Source of the DNA: Planctomycetota bacterium
Lineage (GTDB): Bacteria; Planctomycetota; Planctomycetia; Pirellulales; Pirellulaceae
DNA: 48,691 nt
Assembly: GCA_018970165.1 (NCBI GenBank)
Contig: JAGWWZ010000008.1
Location: 1-48,691 of the forward strand
Direction of reading: 5' to 3'
Below are positions 24,912-32,005 of the stretch, piece after piece (within the stretch, counting starts at the first letter, position 1; every line of letters starts with the position of its first letter). Position numbers and translations under genes: made by a program. The notes beneath the pieces are model-generated. The model was not told where the DNA came from and searched no databases. It was given only the letters and a program-made list of their open reading frames with translations.

Positions 24912-25781
24912 TCAAGGTTCCAAGTCCCCCAAATCGACAATCGGTGGCTGTCCTTTTCCGTAGAACTTCGTGATGTCGATCCCTTGGCGCTGCTCCTCCT
25001 CCATGAACTTGATTCGAGCTTCGAGCCGCTCGATGCGGCGCTGCATTTGAGGAATCATTTCCAGGGTGTTGTCGAACAGCTCCCGCTTGGGGACCGTGGG
25101 GTAGCCGAGATGGCGTTGCATCGCAGCGAACAGAAAAAGAAGCTCTTTGTGCCGGTTCGCCATGGCGATCTTGCCCTCTCGCAATCCGAATAGGATCGGA
25201 TACTCGGGCTCTGCATCTTCCCCCAGATGCCTCTTGCGGTAGGCAACAAAGTCTTCGCTCCTCCCGTAGATCAGATCGGCCAGATCCACCAAGCCGACTT
25301 GGGCTCGCACCACCAATAACCATTCATGCCACTCAGGGCTGTAGTGCGGATCTTTCGCCATCGCTGTCAGCCCTCCGTCATAGCTGAGTCGATTGCGACA
25401 AAGGGCTTCGAACTGATAGAAGAACAAACCCTGCGGATCCATCCGTTCGCTGGTCTTGTATTGGGCCTCGTACTGCAAGATCCGGACAGCAGTACGGAAA
25501 TCAAATCGACCGGTATCCTTCTCGGCCTGCTGCACTAAGAAAGCTTGGAATGGAGAAAAGTAATGCTGCAATCGGTGCATGCCGGGTGCGAGCAAACCGG
25601 AATGCTTGAGCTCGGTGGTCAGAAAATCGATGGCCATCGGAAGCTTGGTTGTCGCCAAGACTTCGTAGCGGCAATGATGGAGCAAGTCCTGAAGCGTGAT
25701 GTCGTGTCCCAGCCGCTCCCAGAGAATCTCGAACAAGTACGCTTGTTCGACGTACTCTTCTCGCGGCAACGGGCCGGACAC
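24912..25781 (-). CDS. conserved-looking unknown protein downstream of rplI
   Basis: I do not recognise this 289-aa protein. It starts at a GTG 4 nt after the rplI stop, and no ATG in this frame lies nearby. It is predicted soluble and mostly helical, rich in aromatic and charged residues (EEYVEQAYLFEILWERLG, RNRLSYDGGLTAMAKD, EWHEWLLVVRAQ). The C-terminal part (about 240-275, MIPQMQRRIERLEARIKFMEEE) is a likely coiled coil, followed by a DITKFYGKGQ tail. No signal peptide or membrane helix is seen. Placement as the last gene of the rplY-pth-rpsF-ssb-rplI run suggests a housekeeping function, but nothing in the sequence names it. Confidence 0.75.
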   Translation of the reverse strand: MSGPLPREEYVEQAYLFEILWERLGHDITLQDLLHHCRYEVLATTKLPMAIDFLTTELKHSGLLAPGMHRLQHYFSPFQAFLVQQAEKDTGRFDFRTAVRILQYEAQYKTSERMDPQGLFFYQFEALCRNRLSYDGGLTAMAKDPHYSPEWHEWLLVVRAQVGLVDLADLIYGRSEDFVAYRKRHLGEDAEPEYPILFGLREGKIAMANRHKELLFLFAAMQRHLGYPTVPKRELFDNTLEMIPQMQRRIERLEARIKFMEEEQRQGIDITKFYGKGQPPIVDLGDLEP

Positions 25782-25785
25782 GCAA

Positions 25786-26301
25786 TCAGTTTCCAGCAGC
25801 CGGAACGACCCACACCTTGAGTTCGGTCAAAACGTCCGAATGCAATTGGACCTTGACCGTGTAGAGCCCCAGTTCCTTGAGAACGCCATCGAGCTTGATT
25901 TGGTCGCTGGAAACCGTGAAGCCGTTAGCCTTGAGGCCTGCGACGATCTCCTTCGCTCCAACACTACCGTACAGATGCCCTTCGTTGTTGGCGTTGGCTT
26001 CGACATTGATGGACTGCTTGCCGATCTGATCTGCCAAGCTTCGAAGGGACTGCAATCGCTGCTTTTCAATCTCCATCAACTTGGCTCGGTGCTTATCGAT
26101 CATCCGCTTGTGGTGATCGTTAGCGATGATCGCTAGGCCTTCGGGGAGGAGATAATTGTTGGCATAACCTGGTTTGACTTCAACGATGTCACCAGCCTTA
26201 CCCACGTGCTCGATGTTTTGAATGAGCATCAATTGGATGCCGCCGTTGGGACCTTTGGGGAGCCGAGGGAACTGAGGGGTTCGTTTCTTGGTCGTCGTCA
26301 T
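25786..26301 (-). CDS. rplI: 50S ribosomal protein bL9
   Basis: The 171-aa product contains the full L9: the N-terminal rRNA-binding domain (MLIQNIEHVGKAGDIVEVKPGYANNYLLPEGLA, starting about residue 25), the long connecting helix, and the C-terminal domain (HLYGSVGAKEIVAGLKANG ... LGLYTVKVQLHSDVLTELKVWVV). About 24 residues precede the canonical N-terminus (TTKKRTPQFPRLPKGPNGG). As I recall, such an extension occurs in other planctomycetes, which favours the ATG at 26301 over an internal start. It sits in order after rpsF and ssb. Confidence 0.97.
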   Translation of the reverse strand: MTTTKKRTPQFPRLPKGPNGGIQLMLIQNIEHVGKAGDIVEVKPGYANNYLLPEGLAIIANDHHKRMIDKHRAKLMEIEKQRLQSLRSLADQIGKQSINVEANANNEGHLYGSVGAKEIVAGLKANGFTVSSDQIKLDGVLKELGLYTVKVQLHSDVLTELKVWVVPAAGN

Positions 26302-26372
26302 AATGGAATCGCTTTGGAATCGCTGAAATTCAGGGTTTTTGGTTTGGTGTTTATATCGTTCCGAGGAACGAA

Positions 26373-26855
26373 CTAGAAGGGCAATTCTTCTTTTTGATAG
26401 ATTGGTTCGTCGGGATGAATCTCGGGGGAGTGCATGTCATCGTGGGCCGAAGCGTAAGAGTTCGACTCGGTGACGCGATTCCCTGCAGGAGCCGTAGCTT
26501 TGGGTCGGTTTCCTTCACCGCCCTCTGACTTGCCCAACAGCTGCATGCGCTCGACGATCACATAGAGCTTGGAGCGTTTCTGTCCGTCCTTTTCCCAAGT
26601 ATCGAGCTTGAGTCGGCCTTCGACGAAGATCGGCGAACCCTTACCAAGGTACTGGCTAACGATTTCAGCCATCCGACCGAAGAACGTTACATCGACGAAG
26701 GTGGTGTCGTCTACCCACTCGCCAGCGGCGTTTTTACGCCGATCGTTGACCGCGATCGCATTCTGGCAGACCGCCATTTTCGAAGCCGGGGTATAACGCA
26801 GCTCAATGTCGCGCGTCAGGTTCCCCAACAGGACAACTCGATTGTAACTGGCCAT
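26373..26855 (-). CDS. ssb: single-stranded DNA-binding protein
   Basis: The 160-aa product has an N-terminal OB fold (YNRVVLLGNLTRDIELRYTPA, TTFVDVTFFGRMAEIVSQYLGKGSPIFVEGRLKLDTWEKDGQKRSKL, residues about 4-110), a disordered linker, and the acidic C-terminal tip EELPF that recruits repair and replication partners (typically DDDIPF). It is located between rpsF and rplI, replacing rpsR in the common rpsF-ssb-rpsR-rplI order. Expected to be essential for replication. Confidence 0.97.
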   Translation of the reverse strand: MASYNRVVLLGNLTRDIELRYTPASKMAVCQNAIAVNDRRKNAAGEWVDDTTFVDVTFFGRMAEIVSQYLGKGSPIFVEGRLKLDTWEKDGQKRSKLYVIVERMQLLGKSEGGEGNRPKATAPAGNRVTESNSYASAHDDMHSPEIHPDEPIYQKEELPF

Positions 26856-26898
26856 GTTCTCCTCCTCGACACAATCGTCCGTGGTCTACTCGCCGCAA

Positions 26899-27321
26899 TT
26901 ACTCTTCTTCGGTCTCCACATCTTCTTCGTCGTCTGCACCGACTGCTGCCGCCACAGGCTGACGAAGTGCTTGATCGATCGGCACAACGACCTTCTCTTG
27001 TGCGTGTGCGACCAGCGCATTGATCAAACGTGGATCGACGCGGGTCACCAGGAATCGAAGCAAGCTCTCATTGAGCTGACATGCTCGGTTGAGTTCTTTG
27101 AGTTTCAGACTGTCGAGCGCGAAATACGCCAGCCAATAAGTTCCCTTGTTATGTCCTTTGATCGGATAGGCCAATCGTTGTTCCGCCCACAAACGACTCA
27201 CGAGAATCTCACCTCCCAGGTCGGTGATCAAGGATTGAACGCTACCCGCGATGCCACCCGGATCTCGGGCATAGTGGTTGCTATCGAACAGGAACAAACA
27301 CTCGTAATTTGCTTTAGTCAA
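26899..27321 (-). CDS. rpsF: 30S ribosomal protein bS6
   Basis: The 140-aa product shows the S6 ferredoxin-like fold segments YECLFLFDSNHYARDPGG, GGEILVSRLWAEQRLAYPIKGHNKGTYWLAYFALD and LLRFLVTRVDP. An acidic disordered tail ends in DDEEDVETEEE. The start is taken as TTG at 27321, because a GAGGAG ribosome site sits exactly 7 nt upstream; a longer frame to 27336 would start inside that site. The gene heads the rpsF-ssb-rplI part of the cluster. Confidence 0.93.
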   Translation of the reverse strand: MTKANYECLFLFDSNHYARDPGGIAGSVQSLITDLGGEILVSRLWAEQRLAYPIKGHNKGTYWLAYFALDSLKLKELNRACQLNESLLRFLVTRVDPRLINALVAHAQEKVVVPIDQALRQPVAAAVGADDEEDVETEEE

Positions 27322-27490
27322 CGTCCAACTCCTCAACTATCAATAAAATCTATGCTAATGGTGAATCAGTATCTGGATGAATCCGTTTTTGGCGGTAGCG
27401 AATCTGTGAGAGGCTAATTGTCTTTGATTGTTTCGAGCGACCCTCAACTTCGCAAGGGTGAAAACCTCGGAACATTCAATGTTATTTGGC

Positions 27491-28105
27491 TCATCCGCGC
27501 CCCGCGTTGAAGCGATTCATAGCCACCTCGATCCCTTCCCTGAGCCAACATCCGATCGCGTCGCTGGCGGTCGCGAGAGCCGAGGCGACCAGGGGTTTTT
27601 CCTGGGAGTTGAATCGGCTCAGCACGAAATCGACTGTCTCCCAGCCATCCGGGGTGGAGTCGATCCCGATCCGCAACCTGGGCACATCTTGAGTCCCGAG
27701 GGAGTTCAAGATGTCGCCTAGGCCTTTTTGTCCGCCACTGGAACCGCTTCGTCGCAACCTCAGCTTGCCCAGCGGCAAGCTCAGATCGTCGCAAACTACC
27801 AGGATGTTTTCTACAGGAATCTTGTAGAACCGTGCGATTTGAGCAACCGCCCGTCCGCTACAGTTCATAAAGGTTTGAGGCCAAACTAGACAGACGTCTC
27901 GTCCTGCGAGAACGCCCCGAACCAGTAGGGACTCGAATTTGGCTTGAAGGCTCGGCTTCCCCATCTGTTCATGGAGGAGGCTGATGCAGTCAAAGCCGAT
28001 GTTGTGTCTCGTATTCCGATATTTGTCGCCGGGGTTTCCCAAGCCGACGACCATGCTCAGACCGGCAGGCTCGAATCCACCAGACGCCCCGGTGGCCCCA
28101 GCCAT
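27491..28105 (-). CDS. pth: peptidyl-tRNA hydrolase
   Basis: The 204-aa product has GLGNPGDKYRNTRHNIGF (21-38) with the catalytic His34, PQTFMNCSG with Asn81, and CDDLSLPLGKLRLRRSGSSGGQKGLGDI with Asp106 as the His partner. All match Pth (His20, Asn68, Asp93 in E. coli). It recycles peptidyl-tRNAs dropped by the ribosome. An N-terminal extension of about 16 residues precedes the domain. The ATG at 28105 overlaps the rplY stop (TGATG), so the two are probably translationally coupled, the usual rplY-pth arrangement. Confidence 0.97.
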   Translation of the reverse strand: MAGATGASGGFEPAGLSMVVGLGNPGDKYRNTRHNIGFDCISLLHEQMGKPSLQAKFESLLVRGVLAGRDVCLVWPQTFMNCSGRAVAQIARFYKIPVENILVVCDDLSLPLGKLRLRRSGSSGGQKGLGDILNSLGTQDVPRLRIGIDSTPDGWETVDFVLSRFNSQEKPLVASALATASDAIGCWLREGIEVAMNRFNAGRG

Positions 28106-28728
28106 CACGAACCTGCTTCAGCAGGCTTTTCTTTGCGGATCAGCTCCGGTTCGGCACCGGTTATAGCTGCAGCCTCTTCCGATCCGGCAGTTTGCGTTGC
28201 TACTTGGACGACCACGACTCCCCCTGGAGTAATCGCTATCGCGCCTTCCGGCAACTTCAGTTCGTTGACATGGATCGATTGGCCGAGTTGCAACGCGCTG
28301 ATGTCGCAAACCAAAAATTCCGGAATGCTCGCTGCAGGGCAGCGAATCTGGATTTCGTGCGTCATAAACCGCAATTGACCGGCGGAGCTCATCGCGCCGG
28401 GGGCTTCGCCGTACAGGTGAACCGGAACCGGTACGTCGACCGTTTCCGACTGCGATACACGAGCGAAGTCGACGTGAATGATGTAATCGCCCATGCTGCT
28501 CCACTGAACGGCACGCAACAACGCCGTATCGTTCACGTCACCCGTCATGGTCACCAACTTGGTGCCGTGCTTGATCAAACCGTTGATCGTGTCCAAGGAA
28601 ACTGTCAGGCAGAGGTTTTCCTCGCCGTGACCGTAGAGAATGGCTGGAATTCGGCCACTTTCGCGGATCTTGATCATTGCTCGCGATCCGGTGACTTCTC
28701 GTTTCTTAACCTCAATCGTCTCAATCAT
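28105..28728 (-). CDS. rplY: 50S ribosomal protein bL25 (CTC form)
   Basis: The 207-aa product is the two-domain CTC version of L25. The N-terminal 5S-rRNA-binding domain starts EVKKREVTGSRAMIKIRESGRIPAILYGHGEENLCLTV (about 6-43). The C-terminal TL5 beta domain contains VDVPVPVHLYGEAPG, EIQIRCPAASIPEFLVCDIS and LQLGQSIHVNELKLPEG. The acidic/Ala-rich tail follows. It diverges from the groES-like gene, leaving 265 nt. Confidence 0.95.
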   Translation of the reverse strand: MIETIEVKKREVTGSRAMIKIRESGRIPAILYGHGEENLCLTVSLDTINGLIKHGTKLVTMTGDVNDTALLRAVQWSSMGDYIIHVDFARVSQSETVDVPVPVHLYGEAPGAMSSAGQLRFMTHEIQIRCPAASIPEFLVCDISALQLGQSIHVNELKLPEGAIAITPGGVVVVQVATQTAGSEEAAAITGAEPELIRKEKPAEAGS

Positions 28729-28908
28729 TGCCTACTGCGACCCGCTCTGAATCGATGCCTTCAAATACTAATTAATTACTGACAACAGCGACCTTCACGC
28801 GTTGCCTTCTAGGCCGTTACCGACTTTTGAGTGTTTCTCAACCGACAACGTACCCGCCGAAAATGGCTCCCGTAGGGCCCCGGAGTATGACGATTTTGTT
28901 CGTCTTTG

Positions 28909-28926
28909 CAAGGGCAAATGCCCTTG
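28909..28926 (+). repeat. short perfect hairpin in the groES-like leader
   Basis: CAAGGGC and GCCCTTG (28909-28915 with 28920-28926) pair around a 4-nt AAAT loop. A T-rich tract (TCGTTTTGTTT) follows. It lies 68 nt before the groES-like ATG in the 265-nt gap between divergent genes. It could be a weak attenuator; no heat-shock CIRCE element is seen. Confidence 0.35.
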
Positions 28927-28993
28927 TCGTTTTGTTTCCGTGGCCTATCTTGACGTCTGGGTAATTAAGGTCTTCGAGCGTCGGCGCGGGCTT

Positions 28994-29317
28994 ATGACGA
29001 AAAAATCACAATTTGAAACGATTGAGCCGGTTGGCGCACGGGTGCTGGTCCTCAAAGACGAGCCCAAGCGGCAAACCAAAGGGGGAATCGCTCTCCCAGA
29101 TGTCGCCGAAATCCCGACAATCACCGGACGCATCGTGACGATTAGCCGTCAGGTGGAACACGACGAAGATATGCCCCTACGGCAATATGACAAGATTATC
29201 TTCCACCCCAAAAACGCCATCCCGGTCGATTTTGAGCCCGACAACCAGCTCTATGTAGTACCGGTCGAAGACGTTGTCGCCGTGTTTCGCAAGAAACCCG
29301 CCGGTGAAGAACCATGA
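28994..29317 (+). CDS. GroES-like co-chaperonin (Cpn10)
   Basis: The 107-aa product aligns with Cpn10. It shows the N-terminal IEPVGARVLVLKDEPKRQTKGGIALPD with IAL in the mobile-loop position (IVL in E. coli), then TGRIVTISRQ, YDKIIFHPKNAIPVDFEPDNQLYVVPVEDVVAVF. Cpn10 caps GroEL. No groEL is adjacent, so this is likely one of several co-chaperonin copies, and divergent. The frame extends upstream to 28802 but homology starts at the ATG at 28994. The stop overlaps the next ATG (ATGA). Confidence 0.82.
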   Translation: MTKKSQFETIEPVGARVLVLKDEPKRQTKGGIALPDVAEIPTITGRIVTISRQVEHDEDMPLRQYDKIIFHPKNAIPVDFEPDNQLYVVPVEDVVAVFRKKPAGEEP

Positions 29318-30621
29318 TCGCCTCCGCATTCGGAGCATCCCCTCACACCTTTGGACGACCGCTCCGATCCTATTGCGGAACCGTTATTCTCAACCCGCTG
29401 GTCAACCGCCCCCTTCTTGGCGGCCTAGTTGTTTACTGCTCGATCGTGATGTTCATGGGCGTCGCTGGTCAAGCACTCGTCGCTCAAGAACCAAGCGAGA
29501 AAAAATCCGCGACCAATCCCCGCTTGGTGGAAATCCGATTCAAATCCGACCGGCCCAACCTGGTCGGTGAATTGGTTGCGGAGAACCAAAAGTACGGGCT
29601 CCTCATTCTCGATGCCTACGGTCAATTGACCGCACTCCCTCCCTCTGCGGTCGAAGGAGGCAACCCCGATCTGGCAATCGCGAGCATCCAAGAAGTGGAG
29701 GGAATACTTACACCCTGCCTAGCCGTCGAAGCAGCCGAGAGGGCCAAGGAACTTATGCCTGCAGGGACCAAATCCATTGTCACCGAACACTTCGTGGTCT
29801 GTTACAACACGACCGAGGTATATGCAAGATGGAACGCGAATTTGTACGAAAGGATGTACAACGGCCTGCGTCGCTTTTGGAAAGAAAAAGGGGTCGATGT
29901 TCATGAGCCTCGTTTTCCGATGGTTGCCCTGATCTTTGGAACCCAAGACGAATATCTCGAGTACGCCAAACGGGACTTCCAAGGAGCGGAGAGCACCTAC
30001 GGCTACTACACGCAAACCACCAACCGGCTCGCAACCTTTGACTTGACCGGTATCGAAGGAATGATTCCCGCCGGCACACGCATTCAACGCGAAGATCTCA
30101 TCACCGAGATTTTTTCGCGGCCTCAAGCGGAGCGGCAAGTGGCTACGATCCTGCACGAAGCCTGCCACTTGATCGCGTTCAATACCGGCATCCAAAAACG
30201 CCTTGGAGACTACCCGTTATGGGTAAGCGAAGGATTCGCCACGTTCTTTGAATCTCCGGACTTCTCAAGTTCAAGCGGATGGGGAGGAACTGGCAAGGTC
30301 AACCGCTTCAACCTGATCAACCTTCGTCGCTACGCCCCACAACGGAGAGAGGACTCGTTGCTTCAATTGATCGTGCGGGACGAGTTGCTCCGTCAAGGCG
30401 AAACAGCGACCAATGCCTACGCGGAAAGCTGGGGCTTGACGTTCTTCCTCATCAAACGGCGGCCGAAACAGTATGTCGAGTATCTGAAACTCCTTGAATC
30501 CCGACCGCTCGGTCAACCTGCAGATGCGAAACAACGTATGGCGGATTTTCGGAAATGCTTCGGTGACGACCTCGACAAACTCAACAAAGAGTTTGTTCGC
30601 TTCATCAGCAGCTTGCCTTAG
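29314..30621 (+). CDS. secreted DUF1570 metallopeptidase-like protein
   Basis: The 435-aa product has a long N-terminus with a hydrophobic export segment (about 34-57, LLGGLVVYCSIVMFMGVAGQ), then a beta domain and a DUF1570 (PF07607) domain. The HEACH motif is at 281-285 and WVSEGFATFFE, with Glu306, is the probable third zinc ligand; this is a gluzincin-like site. DUF1570 proteins are abundant in planctomycetes with no established substrate. Translational coupling to the groES-like gene is unusual, because one product is cytoplasmic and this one is exported or anchored. Confidence 0.82.
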   Translation: MIASAFGASPHTFGRPLRSYCGTVILNPLVNRPLLGGLVVYCSIVMFMGVAGQALVAQEPSEKKSATNPRLVEIRFKSDRPNLVGELVAENQKYGLLILDAYGQLTALPPSAVEGGNPDLAIASIQEVEGILTPCLAVEAAERAKELMPAGTKSIVTEHFVVCYNTTEVYARWNANLYERMYNGLRRFWKEKGVDVHEPRFPMVALIFGTQDEYLEYAKRDFQGAESTYGYYTQTTNRLATFDLTGIEGMIPAGTRIQREDLITEIFSRPQAERQVATILHEACHLIAFNTGIQKRLGDYPLWVSEGFATFFESPDFSSSSGWGGTGKVNRFNLINLRRYAPQRREDSLLQLIVRDELLRQGETATNAYAESWGLTFFLIKRRPKQYVEYLKLLESRPLGQPADAKQRMADFRKCFGDDLDKLNKEFVRFISSLP

Positions 30622-30655
30622 CTCGGTCACTGCACAATGACCTAGCCAAAGTTTA

Positions 30656-31039
30656 TCAACCTACGAGTGGCGGCGCCTTCGGTTTCTCAGAAGCAACGTT
30701 CTCTTTATTTTCCTTGCTCCACGAACTCTCTTGCTCTTTGGGTTTCTGGTGAGTCACGATGTGGCCGACCGCTTTGGCTACATCCTTGCGGCATCCGGCA
30801 CAAAACGTTGGGGGCTTGGGAATGGTCGCACCGCAGTGCGGACATTTGAATTCGACGGAAGGCCTCGCAACTGCCTGCCACAGTCCGTTGACTTCATAAG
30901 CATAGACCCAAGGGGATTGGTCTTTTCGAATCTCGGTATTCCCCTTCACTTCGCCGCGACGAATCAGCTCCAAGAGCTGGGCACCTCCGATGGGTCCTTT
31001 TTCTTCACCAACAGTGGTTCGATAAAACCATTCAGCCAC
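30656..31039 (-). CDS. GYF_2-domain plus zinc-ribbon small protein
   Basis: The 127-aa product begins with a GYF_2 domain (EWFYRTTVGEEKGPIGGAQLLELIRRGEV ... SPWVYAYEVNGLW, about 3-58), a peptide-recognition module. A four-cysteine zinc ribbon follows (CPHCG ... CAGCRKD, about 66-86), then a charged tail ending in APPLVG. The start is taken as GTG at 31039 with GGAG 9 nt upstream; a TTG at 31054 is the other candidate. GYF_2 proteins in planctomycetes are often membrane-linked; this one has no helix. Function unknown. Confidence 0.78.
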   Translation of the reverse strand: MAEWFYRTTVGEEKGPIGGAQLLELIRRGEVKGNTEIRKDQSPWVYAYEVNGLWQAVARPSVEFKCPHCGATIPKPPTFCAGCRKDVAKAVGHIVTHQKPKEQESSWSKENKENVASEKPKAPPLVG

Positions 31040-31219
31040 GACGATCGACTCCAAAAAACGGGCGTTTGATTGTTATTTTCCCAAGCAGGAGCGACGCAAG
31101 TCGTAGTCGTTCTGTCTATTGCATCGATCCCTTGTGAAATCTCGAGCTAATTTCGTTATAACGTTCGTTCCCGTTATTTTCAATTTTTCTTTTTGGATCT
31201 TCATTTCCCGCCATCGATT

Positions 31220-32005
31220 ATGCCCTCCGCACTCGCAATCTTTGCTCACCCAGACGATATCGAATTCGTCGCAGCCGGAACCTTGCTGCAGCTGAAAGAC
31301 CTCGGCTGGGATATCCACTACATGAACCTCGCCAACGGTTGTTGCGGCTCCAACACTCTTTCTGCGGAGGAAACAGCCTCAGTCCGGCAGCAGGAAAGTC
31401 GTCGAGCTGCGGCCTTGCTCGGAGCGACCTACCACCCATCGATTTGCAACGATCTAGAGATCGATTTCACCCAAAGCAATATTCGAAAACTCTGCGCAAT
31501 CGTTCGATCAGCTCGACCCACGATTGTCCTTACCCACGCTCCAGTGGACTACATGGAGGATCATATGCAGACCTGCCGCCTCGTCCTCACTGCAGCATTT
31601 GCCCGCGGGGCACCGAACTACCCTTCAGAACCACCCTGCCCAGCCTGGGACGGAGATCTGGCGATCTACCACGCCCAACCCCACGGCAATCGAGATCCCC
31701 TCGGCCAGTTCGTCTCGCCTCAAATCGCTATCGCTATCGACCAAGTGATTGATCGCAAAATGGAAATGCTTCAACAACATCAATCGCAACAAGCATGGTT
31801 GCAAGCCAGCCAAGGACTGAACTCCTATTGCCAAACCATGCTCGACCTGGGGAATGAACTAGCGCAACGAATGCAACTGAAATGCCGTTGTGCCGAAGGA
31901 TGGAGACGACATCTGCATCTCGGTTATGCATCGACTGATATCGATCCTCTCAGCGAGGCGCTGAAAACTACTGCTTCGCTTTTTCAAGGAGAATCTCGCG
32001 CGTGA
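31220..32005 (+). CDS. PIG-L family deacetylase
   Basis: The 261-aa product starts with the zinc motif AHPDDIE (9-15) and continues through VRQQESRRAAALLGA and LTHAPVDYMEDHMQTCRLV, holding the third zinc His. This is the LmbE/PIG-L family, which removes acetyl groups from N-acetylglucosamine-linked substrates. The start at 31220 is directly before the motif. The last 38 nt overlap the convergent coiled-coil gene. It may act on a cell-envelope or small-molecule glycoside; the substrate is not readable. Confidence 0.88.
   Translation: MPSALAIFAHPDDIEFVAAGTLLQLKDLGWDIHYMNLANGCCGSNTLSAEETASVRQQESRRAAALLGATYHPSICNDLEIDFTQSNIRKLCAIVRSARPTIVLTHAPVDYMEDHMQTCRLVLTAAFARGAPNYPSEPPCPAWDGDLAIYHAQPHGNRDPLGQFVSPQIAIAIDQVIDRKMEMLQQHQSQQAWLQASQGLNSYCQTMLDLGNELAQRMQLKCRCAEGWRRHLHLGYASTDIDPLSEALKTTASLFQGESRA

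Noticed and set aside
26357-26370. CGTTCC/GGAACG inverted repeat between ssb and rplI
   Set aside because: Only 6 bp with a 2-nt gap and no T-tract, so it cannot be called a terminator or operator.
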